From positions 992,001-1,056,000 of the forward strand of contig NZ_SJKD01000001.1 of assembly GCF_004331485.1 (NCBI RefSeq): a stretch of 64,000 nt of DNA, written 5' to 3'. Made by a program: the position numbers and the translations under genes. The notes under the pieces are model-generated. The model had not been told where the DNA came from, searched no databases, and saw only the letters and a list, made by a program, of their open reading frames with translations. This document shows positions 46,524-55,141 of this stretch, piece by piece. The DNA is from Kribbella capetownensis (lineage in GTDB: Bacteria; Actinomycetota; Actinomycetes; Propionibacteriales; Kribbellaceae). How positions within the stretch are numbered: the first letter of the stretch is position 1; the number at the start of each line of letters is the position of its first letter.

Positions 46524-49208
46524 TCACACGTCCGGTACGTCGGAGCCGCCCTGGCCGTCTCGACACGCAGCGATGAACTCCGCCACGATCGGGCCGAGCA
46601 CCTCTGGGTCGACATCGTGCGGTTGACCGTCCATCGTCAGCCGCCGGCCCTGCGGCAGCAGGTCCGCCACGATCTGCGCGGTGTTGCGCCGCCACTCCCG
46701 GCTCTGGCCGCCGTCGATGACCAGCGTCGGCACGGTGATCGTGGTGGCCCAGTGCGCCGGGATCGTGAAGTCGTCCATCAGCAGGGTGTCGTACGCAAGC
46801 GTCGGCGCCAGCGCCTCGAGGTCCTTCCACAGCGGGGCATTCCGCAACGGCGCGACCACCTCGGCCGGCATCTCCACCGCCGTGACCAGGAACAGTTCGG
46901 TCGCGTCGCCGTACCGGTCCTGCGCGACCAGTTCCTGCAGCCGGCTCGCGAGGTCGACCGGCACGGATCGGGTGTCGTCGAGGATGAACGGCGGTTCGAT
47001 CAGCAGCAGCCCGCTGATCGGCACACCCTGCGCGGCCGCCTCCGCTGCGAACACGGCACCTGTCGAGACACCCAGCGCGTACGCCGAACCTCCCACGACG
47101 TCCACGACCGCGGCCAAGTCCTCCAACTCACGCTCGACCGCCCACGGCTGCACATCGCCACTGTCCCCGCGCCTACGCCGGTCGTACGTCGCGACCGTGA
47201 ACCCGTCGGCCAACCGCTTCGCCAACGGAATGAATGTCCGCCGGTCGTTCAGCGCGCCACCGACGAGGACGATCGCCGGACCGCTGCCGCCGTACACCTC
47301 GACGACGATCGGTGTGCCGTCACGCGAGACCACGGTCTCGATCCGCGGCCGCAACGCTGCGGTGGACGGCGCTCGCTGCGGGGTGGACTCGCCGTACAGG
47401 CCGCCCAAGTAGGCGAAGAGGTCGCTGTGTCCGTACAGCCGCGGCTCGGTGTGCTGGGCCAATCCCTCGAAGTACCGCTCGTACCGCCGCCGCGTCGCTT
47501 CGAGCTCGCCGGCCTCCTCCAACCGCTGCAGACAGAACGCGCGGACCGTCTCCAGCAACCGATAGCGCGACCCCGACGTACCGTCCACACGGACGACGAG
47601 CGACCGGTCGACCAGTCGGGCCAGCAGTTCGGCGACCTCAGCCACCGGTACGTCGTCACCCGCGCACACCGCCTCGGCCGCAGCCAGCGTGCATCCGCCG
47701 GGATGTGGTGCGAGGCGGCGAAGTACGGCGCGTTCGGGTTCGCCGAGCAGGTCCCAGCTCCACTCGACCATCGCCGACAACGTCTGCTGCCGATCGGGCA
47801 GACCGCGTTGGCGGTATCGATCGTCGAAGCGGTCGACCAGGTCGTGGACGTCCATCGCGCCCACTCGGCTCGCGGCCAGCTCCAGCGCCAATGGCAGACC
47901 ATCCAGCCGTTGGCACAATGCAACGACGGCGTCGGTGTTGTCAGCGGTCAGCCGGAAGCGCGGATCGGCAGCCTCGGCCCGCGCGACGAACAGTTGAACC
48001 GCCGGACTGCCGGCCGCGTCGTTGCCAGCCGTCGGCAGCTCCAATGGAGGAACCGGCCGCCGATGCTCGCCCGCGATGCCAAGAGGCTCCCGGCTGGTGG
48101 CGAGGATCCGCAGACCCGGCGAGCGCAGGAGTTCGGTCGCAACCTCCGCGGCGGACTCGATCACGTGCTCACAGTTGTCGAGGACAACAAGTACGTCGCC
48201 ACCCGGCTCAACGGTCTCCCGGACCAATGCAGATGCTTCGGCGCCCGGCTCGAGTGCGGCCAACTCGACGAGCCAGACGCCATCAGGTGAGTCGGCGCGG
48301 CGAGCGGCCGCGAGCGCGAGGCTCGTCTTGCCAACCCCACCCGCGCCGGTCAGCGTCACCAGCCGCGCCGACTCGAGCTGCTCCACCACTTCGCCGACCG
48401 CCGGATCCCGGCCGATCAGTTCCGTGAGCTCAGCCGGAAGGTTGCTCTTCGCCGGGGCCTTCGCCGACGGCTCCTCGGTCAGGATCTCCTGATGCAGCGC
48501 GACCAGCTCGGCGCTCGGATCGAGCCCGAGCTCGTCCCGCAACCGAACCCGCAGGTCTGCGTAGCTCTCCAGCGCCTCGGCTTGCCACCCAGACCGATGC
48601 AGCGCCTTCATCTGTACGGCGCGCAGTCGCTGTCGCAATGGGTGACGCGCGACGAGCTCCGCCAGCTCGGCGACCAGTTCTTCGTGCTCACCCAGCACGA
48701 AGCGCGCCTCGGCGTACGCCTCCTGGACCGCGAGCCGTTCTTCGTCGAGCCGGTCGATCGTTGCCCGGGCGAACGCTTCCTGCGCCACGTCGGCGTACGC
48801 CGGACCGCGCCACAGCGTGAGCGCGTCGGCGAGGGTGGCAGCGCGCATCCGGGCGCTACCGGTCTGCCGGGCGCGAGTGGCGAGGGCGCGGAACCGGCCC
48901 GAGTCGACCGCTTCGGGTGCCACCGCAATCAGGTAGCCGGCCGGTCCGGTCTGCACGAGCTCGCGTGCACCCGGCTCGGCGTCCTCCAGCGCGCGACGCA
49001 ACTGGGAGACGCGGGTCTGCAGCGTCGCGGTCGGGTTGCCGGGGAGCTCGTCGCCCCACAGATCGTCGATGAGCATCGTCACCGCGACCGGGCGACCGGC
49101 GTGCAGCAGTAGATCGGCCAGCAGCCCTCGCACCTTGCGATCAGGGATCCGCACCGCCTGGCCGTCGTCGGTCCACGCGGTGACTGGCCCCAGTACGCCG
49201 AAACGCAT
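46524..49208 (-). CDS. SARP/NB-ARC regulator fused to an alpha/beta hydrolase
   Basis: 894 residues from ATG 49208 (RFGVLGPVTAWTDDG). Domains in order: OmpR-type SARP DNA-binding domain about 1-95, BTAD about 96-245, NB-ARC ATPase about 255-600 with GAGGVGKTS (near 288) and VLVVLDNCEHV, start of the usual helical region (YFEGLAQHTEPRLYGHSDLF), then from about 626 an alpha/beta hydrolase: VVVEVYGGSGPAIVLVGGAL, nucleophile elbow GVSTG (near 713), acid in LVIDGGQS and His in GQPHDVDPE. Relatives normally carry TPR repeats at this point. The continuous frame shows a real fusion in the DNA. Likely a large signal-sensing activator. Confidence 0.88.
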   Translation of the reverse strand: MRFGVLGPVTAWTDDGQAVRIPDRKVRGLLADLLLHAGRPVAVTMLIDDLWGDELPGNPTATLQTRVSQLRRALEDAEPGARELVQTGPAGYLIAVAPEAVDSGRFRALATRARQTGSARMRAATLADALTLWRGPAYADVAQEAFARATIDRLDEERLAVQEAYAEARFVLGEHEELVAELAELVARHPLRQRLRAVQMKALHRSGWQAEALESYADLRVRLRDELGLDPSAELVALHQEILTEEPSAKAPAKSNLPAELTELIGRDPAVGEVVEQLESARLVTLTGAGGVGKTSLALAAARRADSPDGVWLVELAALEPGAEASALVRETVEPGGDVLVVLDNCEHVIESAAEVATELLRSPGLRILATSREPLGIAGEHRRPVPPLELPTAGNDAAGSPAVQLFVARAEAADPRFRLTADNTDAVVALCQRLDGLPLALELAASRVGAMDVHDLVDRFDDRYRQRGLPDRQQTLSAMVEWSWDLLGEPERAVLRRLAPHPGGCTLAAAEAVCAGDDVPVAEVAELLARLVDRSLVVRVDGTSGSRYRLLETVRAFCLQRLEEAGELEATRRRYERYFEGLAQHTEPRLYGHSDLFAYLGGLYGESTPQRAPSTAALRPRIETVVSRDGTPIVVEVYGGSGPAIVLVGGALNDRRTFIPLAKRLADGFTVATYDRRRRGDSGDVQPWAVERELEDLAAVVDVVGGSAYALGVSTGAVFAAEAAAQGVPISGLLLIEPPFILDDTRSVPVDLASRLQELVAQDRYGDATELFLVTAVEMPAEVVAPLRNAPLWKDLEALAPTLAYDTLLMDDFTIPAHWATTITVPTLVIDGGQSREWRRNTAQIVADLLPQGRRLTMDGQPHDVDPEVLGPIVAEFIAACRDGQGGSDVPDV

Positions 49209-49273
49209 GCGGCTCAGACTAGTGCCCTGCGTTCCAAAGGTTTTCTGAAGTGGTTCGCTCCAGGCTTGCCGCC

Positions 49274-49915
49274 ATGACGACCATGACGAAGCAATCCGCA
49301 CCACCGCTCCTGCTCGCCGGCGCGATCGCCGGCCCGCTGTACGTCGGCATCGGCACCATCGAGGCGATCGTCCGCGACGGCTACGACATCCGCAGGCACT
49401 CGCTGAGCCTGCTGGCGAACGGCACCGGCGGCTGGATCCACTCGACGATGATGGTCGTGACCGGCCTGCTCACCGTCGTCGGCGCCCTCGCACTGCGCCG
49501 CGCGGGTCTCCGATCGCGCTGGGCCTTCGGCGGCATCCTCGTGTACGGCGCAGGTGTCGCCGCCGCCGGCCTGATGCGGGCCGACCCGGCCGACGGCTTC
49601 CCGATCGGTACGCCGGCTGGGATCCCGGACAGCGTCAGTTGGCACGGGTTCGGCCACGTCATCGCCGGATTCATCGGCTTCATCGGCCTGATCGTGGCCT
49701 GCCTCGTGCTCAGCCGGAGGTTCGCCCGCCAGAACGAGCGCGGTTGGTCCCGCTTCTCGCTGGTCACCGGTGTCGTCTACTTCCTCAGTCTCATCGGCCT
49801 CTCCACCGGTGGTGGCTCCACCGCCGGCAACCTGGGTTTCACCGTCGCCGTGATCCTCGGCTGGACCTGGTTGACCCTCCTGATGCTCCACGCTCGGACG
49901 GAGGAGGTCCGATGA
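49274..49915 (+). CDS. DUF998 membrane protein
   Basis: 213 residues from ATG 49274. Six hydrophobic segments; the conserved DUF998 features are DGYDIRRHSLSLLANGTGGW and the GFGHVIAGFIGFIGLIVACLV helices. Function unknown. Divergent from the SARP-hydrolase gene (65-base spacer), so it may be a target. Its stop overlaps the next ATG (ATGA). Confidence 0.83.
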   Translation: MTTMTKQSAPPLLLAGAIAGPLYVGIGTIEAIVRDGYDIRRHSLSLLANGTGGWIHSTMMVVTGLLTVVGALALRRAGLRSRWAFGGILVYGAGVAAAGLMRADPADGFPIGTPAGIPDSVSWHGFGHVIAGFIGFIGLIVACLVLSRRFARQNERGWSRFSLVTGVVYFLSLIGLSTGGGSTAGNLGFTVAVILGWTWLTLLMLHARTEEVR

Positions 49916-50361
49916 AGTTCACTGCCGAACTCTTGTCCACCGGCAAGAACACCGCCGGCTTCGAGATCCCCACCGACGTCGTCGAGGCGCTCGGCGGCGG
50001 TGGTCACCCGAAGGTCAGCGTCACCGTCAACGGCTACACCTTTCGCACCTCGATCGCCCGGATGGGTGGCCGCTATCTGCTGGGTTTCAGCGCTGAACGT
50101 CGTACCGAGGCCGGCGTCGTACCCGGTGGGGTGATGGAGGTCGATGTCGAACTCGACACGGCCGAGCGGGTGCTCGACGTACCCGAGGAACTTGCTGCGG
50201 CGTTGGCGGCGGATGCCAAGGCCAAGGAGTTCTGGGAGACGCTGAGCTACAGCAAGCAGCAGTGGCACGCGCTGCAGGTGACGTCCGCGAAGACCGATGT
50301 GACCCGGGACCGACGGATCGAGAAGTCGATCGGGATGCTGCGCGAGGGCCGGGCCCGCTGA
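49912..50361 (+). CDS. DUF1905/YdeI-like protein
   Basis: 149 residues from ATG 49912 behind GGAGG. N-terminal DUF1905 beta barrel (KFTAELLSTGKNTAGFEIP, KVSVTVNGYTFRTSIARMGG) and a C-terminal bacteriocin-protection-like segment (ELAAALAADAKAKEFWETLSYSKQ, RDRRIEKSIGMLREG). Soluble, function unknown. Translationally coupled to DUF998 upstream and to the next gene by a TGATG overlap. Confidence 0.85.
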   Translation: MKFTAELLSTGKNTAGFEIPTDVVEALGGGGHPKVSVTVNGYTFRTSIARMGGRYLLGFSAERRTEAGVVPGGVMEVDVELDTAERVLDVPEELAAALAADAKAKEFWETLSYSKQQWHALQVTSAKTDVTRDRRIEKSIGMLREGRAR

Positions 50362-50717
50362 TGCGGTTCATCGCCGTACTGCGGGCCGCCGAGGACTACG
50401 GGTTTCCACCGCCGGAGCTCGCGGAAGGGATCGCCGCACTCGGCGCGGAGGCGGTCCGGAGCGGAGTGCTGGTCGACACGGGCGGTCTGTTGCCGGTGGC
50501 AACCGCTACCCGGGTCGCCGTCTGCGCCGGGACTCTGACCGTCGGTGAAGGGCCGCGAGAGGATGCGCTGCCGCTCGGCGCGTACGCGGTCTACGACGTG
50601 ACAACCCGCGACGAGGTCGTCCGCTGGACCAAACGTTTCATGGATCTGCATCGCCGGACCTGGCCCGGCTGGGAAGGCGAGTCCGAGATTCGCCAGGTAT
50701 TCGGCCCGGAGTCCTGA
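50361..50717 (+). CDS. YCII-related protein
   Basis: 118 residues from ATG 50361, start overlapping the upstream stop by one base. RFIAVLRAAEDYGFPPPELAEG and the DGPREDALPLGAYAVYDV-like block (GEGPREDALPLGAYAVYDV) fit YCII/DGPF-type proteins, which have a ferredoxin-like fold with a conserved His or Asp. These are often linked to ECF sigma factors, but none is here. Third gene of the DUF998 operon. Confidence 0.75.
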   Translation: MRFIAVLRAAEDYGFPPPELAEGIAALGAEAVRSGVLVDTGGLLPVATATRVAVCAGTLTVGEGPREDALPLGAYAVYDVTTRDEVVRWTKRFMDLHRRTWPGWEGESEIRQVFGPES

Positions 50718-50734
50718 CGCTCTACTGTTGCGGC

Positions 50735-51691
50735 GTGGACTGGCCGGCTGGGGTGACGACGGGACCGATCCAGCCTGCGGATGTGCCGGCCGTGGTCGAG
50801 GTGGCGAACGCGATCGCCGCAGCCGACGAGACCGGTGAATACGTGACTGTCGAAGGAATCACCGAGGCCCTCGACGATGCCACCGACTCGCTCGCCGTGT
50901 GGCTGGACGGACGGCTGGCCGGTTACGGCCTCGTGCCAGAGTCGTCAGTGCGCGACGGGCAGGCCATCGTGAAGGTGAGGGGCGGCGTTGATCCCGGAGC
51001 GCGGCGGAGAGGTCTCGGTGGTCCGCTGCTCGATTGGCAGGTCGGGCGTGCTCGCGAGCGCGGCGCTGACCTGGTCGACGTCGAGGTCCAGGCCGCCAAC
51101 TCCGGCGCTCTCGCCCTGATGGCGAGCCGCGGCCTCGAACCGGTCCGCTACTTCCGCCTGATGCAGCGCTGGTACGACGACCAACCGGTGCCGCTGACGC
51201 CCGTGCCCGACGGTTGTGCGGTGATCGGGTTCGATCCGCGCGACGACGAGAAACTCCGGATTGCGCACAACGAGATCTTCGTGGACCACTGGGGATTCGC
51301 ACCGAAGAGCGAGGACGACTGGAAGAAGTGGTTCACCGGTAACCGTCACTTCCGGTCGGCGCTGTCGCGGATCGTCGTCGACGGGGATCGGATCGCGGCG
51401 TACGCGCTGGGCTACGAGTTCCCAGTCGACACCGAGAAGACCGGCGTACGCGAGGTGTGGATCGGGCAGGTCGGGACGCGGCGGGAGTATCGCGGTCGCG
51501 GGCTCGCCCGGGCGGCGGTGAGCGCCGTACTGCGGGTTGGCCAGGAGTCCGGCTTCGAACGGTCCTCGCTCGGCGTGGATGCCGACAGCCCGACCGGCGC
51601 CGGCCGGCTGTACGAGTCCCTCGGCTACACCGCCATCTCGACCGAGATCCTGCACCGGCTCTCACTCGTAGGACGGAGTCCGCCGGACTGA
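50735..51691 (+). CDS. Tandem GNAT acetyltransferase (mycothiol synthase-like)
   Basis: 318 residues from GTG 50735. Two GNAT domains: the first with GGVDPGARRRGLGGPLLDWQ, the second with VGTRREYRGRGLARAAVSAV and LGVDADSPTGAGRLYESLGY. The layout matches MshD-like tandem acetyltransferases, but the true mshD cannot be assigned without comparison. Only the second domain has the full R/Q-x-x-G-x-G/A loop spacing. It may belong to the operon before it, 17 bases away. Confidence 0.83.
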   Translation: MDWPAGVTTGPIQPADVPAVVEVANAIAAADETGEYVTVEGITEALDDATDSLAVWLDGRLAGYGLVPESSVRDGQAIVKVRGGVDPGARRRGLGGPLLDWQVGRARERGADLVDVEVQAANSGALALMASRGLEPVRYFRLMQRWYDDQPVPLTPVPDGCAVIGFDPRDDEKLRIAHNEIFVDHWGFAPKSEDDWKKWFTGNRHFRSALSRIVVDGDRIAAYALGYEFPVDTEKTGVREVWIGQVGTRREYRGRGLARAAVSAVLRVGQESGFERSSLGVDADSPTGAGRLYESLGYTAISTEILHRLSLVGRSPPD

Positions 51692-51744
51692 TCTCCGTCG
51701 TGGGAGCCAGGTCCGCGGGACCCCGAGTGAGTCAGACTGAGGCG

Positions 51745-52857
51745 ATGGGCGGACTCGAGCGGCTGGGTATCCCCGGTCCACGGACACGGGATCGGGTGAT
51801 CGACGTCGCCGTCGTGCTCGCGGTCGGCGTCGCGTCCTCGGTGCCGTTCATCGACCGCGAACCCGGATTCGTCACCACGCTCGGCGTCGTCGCCAACCTG
51901 GCCACCGTGATCCCGCTGCTCTGGCGCCGCCGCTGGCCGTTCGGGGTGATGGTCGTGGTCGGCGCGGCCGCGGTGCTGGTCTCGCTCCACCATCGACCGG
52001 GGCAGAACCTGCAGTACGGCGGCCTGGTCGCGATCTACACGCTCGCCAGCCTCGGCCACAAGCGGTGGCAGCGGATCGGGCTGCTCGTCGTCATCCTGGT
52101 CACGTTCCCGCCGGCGTCGCTGCTGCTGAAGCACAACGACCTGGACGAGTTCATGTTCACCTTCCTGCTCCCGGTCGCCGCGTTCCTGGCCGGATCGCTC
52201 GAGCGCAGTCACCGCGAACGCGTCGCCCAACTCGAGCGGGAACGCCTGTCGGAGGCCGCCCGGGCCGCCGCCGAGGAGAGGGCTCGGGTCGCGCGCGACA
52301 TGCACGACATCCTGGCTCACGCGGTCACGCTGATGGTCGTCCAGGCCGAGGCGGGGCCGGTCGTCGTACGCACCGATCCGGACCGCGCCGAACGGGCCTT
52401 CGACGCGATCGCCGACGCGGGCCGGGACGCGATGGTGCAGCTCCGGCGGCTGCTCGGCGTACTCAAGGCCGGCGAGGACCGGGCACCGCAGCCGACGCTG
52501 GCCTCGCTGCCGGAGCTGGTGACGGGTACGGCGTCGTTGGAGGAGGCCGGCGTACGACGTCCGATGGCGCCGGACACCGAGGTCGCGGTGTATCGGATCG
52601 TCCAGGAGGCGTTGACGAACACGGTGAAGCACGCGCGCGCCACGCGGGTCGCCGTACTGCTGGACTGGTCGGACTCGGCATTGGAGTTGTCGATCACCGA
52701 CGACGGCGTCGGCGGCGAGGTGTCGGCGGGCGGGCACGGACTGGTCGGGATTCGCGAACGGGCCACTGCCTGTGGTGGGATCGCGGAGGCCGGGCCGCTG
52801 GACGGTGGTGGGTTCGAGGTGCGGGCCAGATTGCCTTATCTGGAAGGGGTTTCATGA
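51745..52857 (+). CDS. NarL-type two-component sensor histidine kinase
   Basis: About 370 residues from ATG 51745; GTG 51727 is a possible alternative. Five or so membrane helices (residues 18-150), a coiled linker (HRERVAQLERERLSEAARAAA), HisKA_3 phosphoacceptor in ARVARDMHDILAHAVTLMV, and an HATPase domain with YRIVQEALTNTVKHA and GHGLVGIRERA. The signal is unknown; the extracellular loops are tiny, so it may sense the membrane. ATG of the response regulator lies inside its stop. Confidence 0.9.
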   Translation: MGGLERLGIPGPRTRDRVIDVAVVLAVGVASSVPFIDREPGFVTTLGVVANLATVIPLLWRRRWPFGVMVVVGAAAVLVSLHHRPGQNLQYGGLVAIYTLASLGHKRWQRIGLLVVILVTFPPASLLLKHNDLDEFMFTFLLPVAAFLAGSLERSHRERVAQLERERLSEAARAAAEERARVARDMHDILAHAVTLMVVQAEAGPVVVRTDPDRAERAFDAIADAGRDAMVQLRRLLGVLKAGEDRAPQPTLASLPELVTGTASLEEAGVRRPMAPDTEVAVYRIVQEALTNTVKHARATRVAVLLDWSDSALELSITDDGVGGEVSAGGHGLVGIRERATACGGIAEAGPLDGGGFEVRARLPYLEGVS

Positions 52858-53507
52858 TCCGGGTGGTGCTGGCCGACGATCAGGAACTGGTCCGCAGCGG
52901 CTTCGCGATGATCCTGGACGCGCAACCCGATATCGAAGTCGTCGGCGAGGCGGCCGATGGCGCCGAGGCGATCGAGCTTGTCCGAGCTTTGACGCCGGAC
53001 GTGGCTCTGCTCGACGTACGAATGCCGCGCGTCGACGGGCTCGCCGCGGCCCGCACGATCTGCTCGAGTACTCCGTCGAAGGTGGTCATGCTCACCACCT
53101 TCGACTCCGACGACTACGTGTACGACGCGTTGTATGCCGGGGCGAGTGGGTTCCTGCTGAAGGACGTACGGCGCGACGATCTCGTGCACGCCGTTCGCGT
53201 CGTCGTGGCCGGCGAGTCTTTGCTCGCCCCGAGTGTCACCCGTCGTCTGATTGCCGATCTGACCCGGAGCCGTCCCCGCAGTACGCCGGCCGCCGCGCTC
53301 GACGTACTCACCAGCCGCGAGCGCGAGACGCTCGTGCTGCTCGGCCGCGGTCTGTCCAACGCCGAGATCGCCACTGCTCTGACCGTCAGTGAACACACCG
53401 TCAAGACCCACGTCAGCAACACCCTCGCGAAGCTCAACCTTCGCGACCGGGTGCAGGCCGTCATCGCGGCGTACGAGACGGGCCTGATCACTCCCACGAA
53501 CCAGTAG
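52854..53507 (+). CDS. NarL/LuxR-type response regulator
   Basis: 217 residues. Receiver domain with DD at 8-9 (VLADDQE), phospho-Asp in VALLDVRMPRVDG, Thr in MLTTFDSDDYVYDAL and Lys in FLLKDVRRDD. C-terminal LuxR HTH: LTSRERETLVLLGRGLSNAEIA and TVKTHVSNTLAKL. Four-base overlap with the kinase confirms the pair. Targets unknown; the adjacent membrane-protein gene is a candidate. Confidence 0.93.
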   Translation: MIRVVLADDQELVRSGFAMILDAQPDIEVVGEAADGAEAIELVRALTPDVALLDVRMPRVDGLAAARTICSSTPSKVVMLTTFDSDDYVYDALYAGASGFLLKDVRRDDLVHAVRVVVAGESLLAPSVTRRLIADLTRSRPRSTPAAALDVLTSRERETLVLLGRGLSNAEIATALTVSEHTVKTHVSNTLAKLNLRDRVQAVIAAYETGLITPTNQ

Positions 53508-53568
53508 TTGCCGGAAGCTCCCTCTCGTCGGCGATGTGGTGGCCCGTCACGGTGACGACGCTGGAGAT

Positions 53569-54177
53569 ATGACGAGACCAGGGATGGTGGCGGCCGGACT
53601 GCTGGTTGCCTACGGCATCGTTCGGTTGATCGACGGGGTGGACGGCTCGCACGGGCCTGGGCTGGCGTGGACGGTTGGGCATCTGCTGTTCCTGGCCGGC
53701 ATGCTGCTGTTCGCCGTGGTGCTTGTCCTCGCTCGCGGTGAGCTGATCCGGCGACGGGGAGTTGGCGCCGTGGCTGTGGTGGTCGGGTTGCTGGGCGTAG
53801 CGGCGTTCGTCCGGGTGATCCTGGTCGACCTCATGGTCGGCTTCCGCGCCGAGGACCGGGCCGGGATGTCGCGGATCAGCGACGAGTACGACCGCTGGCC
53901 GGGCAACCTCGGCATCTACGAACCGCTGTCCACCATCGGACCCGCGTTGTTCCTTGTCGGATTGCTCGCGTTGGCGGTTCTCCTCGTCCTCGACCGCCGC
54001 CTGCCGATCTGGTCCCCGATCCTGCTCGCCGCCGGCTTCGCCGTCATCACCGTCAACCTGGATCTGATGCCGCTCGGCGGCCTCCTCCTGGCCGCCGCCT
54101 TCGCGTTAGCAGTACGACCGACACCCACGATCGACGCCGTACCCACGCCGGACCTTGGCAACCGACGCGACAGGTGA
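53569..54177 (+). CDS. Multi-pass membrane protein of unknown function
   Basis: About 202 residues from ATG 53569 behind GGAG; an upstream in-frame start at 53536 is less likely. Six hydrophobic segments with a charged central loop (EDRAGMSRISDEYDRWPGNLG). I do not recognise a domain. The location just after the two-component pair suggests a target or accessory gene. The 3' 72 bases overlap the convergent M23 peptidase gene, an unusually long overlap; the two tails are both Arg/Pro-rich. Confidence 0.65.
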   Translation: MTRPGMVAAGLLVAYGIVRLIDGVDGSHGPGLAWTVGHLLFLAGMLLFAVVLVLARGELIRRRGVGAVAVVVGLLGVAAFVRVILVDLMVGFRAEDRAGMSRISDEYDRWPGNLGIYEPLSTIGPALFLVGLLALAVLLVLDRRLPIWSPILLAAGFAVITVNLDLMPLGGLLLAAAFALAVRPTPTIDAVPTPDLGNRRDR

Positions 54178-54795
54178 CAACTGCCCACCGCCGTGCCAAC
54201 TGGCCAGGAACGCCTGTGGCGGCACGGCTCCACGCCGGATCCACCACTTGCCCGGAGCCGTCGGCCAACTGATCCCGAAATGCAGATGCGGCGGCGTCCC
54301 ACGAGCACTCCCGGTCTTCCCAGTCAGCCCCAACGTCTGCCCGACCCGCACCATCAACCCCGGCCGGATCCCACCCGCGATCGCCGACAAATGCGATCCG
54401 TAGTACCGAACCCCGTCAACCCCGACCACGGAAACCGACAACCCACCCCGATCCCGCCCCACATTCGTCTTCCCATCCCACCCATCCACCCGCGTCACCT
54501 CGTCCACCCACCCATCGACAGGCGACACAAACCTGCACCCGACCTTCGCAAAGATGTCCGACGCCGGATAGTCATGATGACTCTGCGAAGCATCCCCCCG
54601 ACACCCCCCAACCGGAAACACATACCGAAGGTGTGCAGTCGTCGGCGCTGTCGGTGGCGGTTCCGTGCGTGTCGGGGTGCTACTGGCCTGTGCGGACGGA
54701 GAACGATCGGGTTGGCCGGTCGACAGCCAGAAGACTCCTGCGGCGGCGACGGTCACCACCGCCGCCACGATGCAGACCCACACGGTCCGAGTCAC
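54106..54795 (-). CDS. M23-family peptidase, membrane-anchored or secreted
   Basis: 229 residues. N-terminal signal/anchor (TVWVCIVAAVVTVAAAGVFWL), Thr/Pro-rich linker, then a LytM/M23 domain: the first zinc ligands in QSHHDYPASDIF (H-x3-D type), GWVDEVTRVDGW, YYGSHLSAI and the HLHFGI signature (HxH). M23 enzymes cut peptidoglycan cross-bridges. The C-terminal part (from about 205) extends past the domain and overlaps the neighbouring gene; its stop at 54106 is as read. Confidence 0.85.
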   Translation of the reverse strand: MTRTVWVCIVAAVVTVAAAGVFWLSTGQPDRSPSAQASSTPTRTEPPPTAPTTAHLRYVFPVGGCRGDASQSHHDYPASDIFAKVGCRFVSPVDGWVDEVTRVDGWDGKTNVGRDRGGLSVSVVGVDGVRYYGSHLSAIAGGIRPGLMVRVGQTLGLTGKTGSARGTPPHLHFGISWPTAPGKWWIRRGAVPPQAFLASWHGGGQLSPVASVAKVRRGYGVDRGCRSYC

Positions 54796-54952
54796 AGGAC
54801 TCCGTTGCGGTCGGCATCAATACGGTGCGTGTGGATTCGGTTCTCCGTTCGTGGATCGCCCCATTGAAGCCTTGTCCCTGTGCGCTGTCCATGGGTCGGG
54901 TTCACCGGGAGAACATCCGGTGCAACACTGAACGGCGAGCTACCGTCGGGGT

Positions 54953-55135
54953 GTGGGCGATAGGACAGGCAAGTTCCTGGGCATCCCGTACGACTGGCGA
55001 CGCCCGACGCTGGACCGGACCAGGTCACGCTGGTGGAACCCCGCCGAGCCTCGGCTGTTCACGCCGAAGGTGCTCGGCTGGGGCTACGACGTCAACTTCG
55101 CGCGGCTGTTCGGCCGCCACCCCAAGAAGGACTGA
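54953..55135 (+). CDS. DUF5808 small protein
   Basis: 60 residues from GTG 54953. GKFLGIPYDWRRPTLDR, WWNPAEPRLFTPKVLGWGYD and NFARLFGR are the DUF5808 signature, found either alone or at the end of membrane proteins. No function known. Lies in the small gap between the M23 gene and the HelD-like gene; the 157-base spacer before it (54796-54952) shows nothing definable. Confidence 0.8.
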   Translation: MGDRTGKFLGIPYDWRRPTLDRTRSRWWNPAEPRLFTPKVLGWGYDVNFARLFGRHPKKD

Positions 55136-55141
55136 CCTGGC

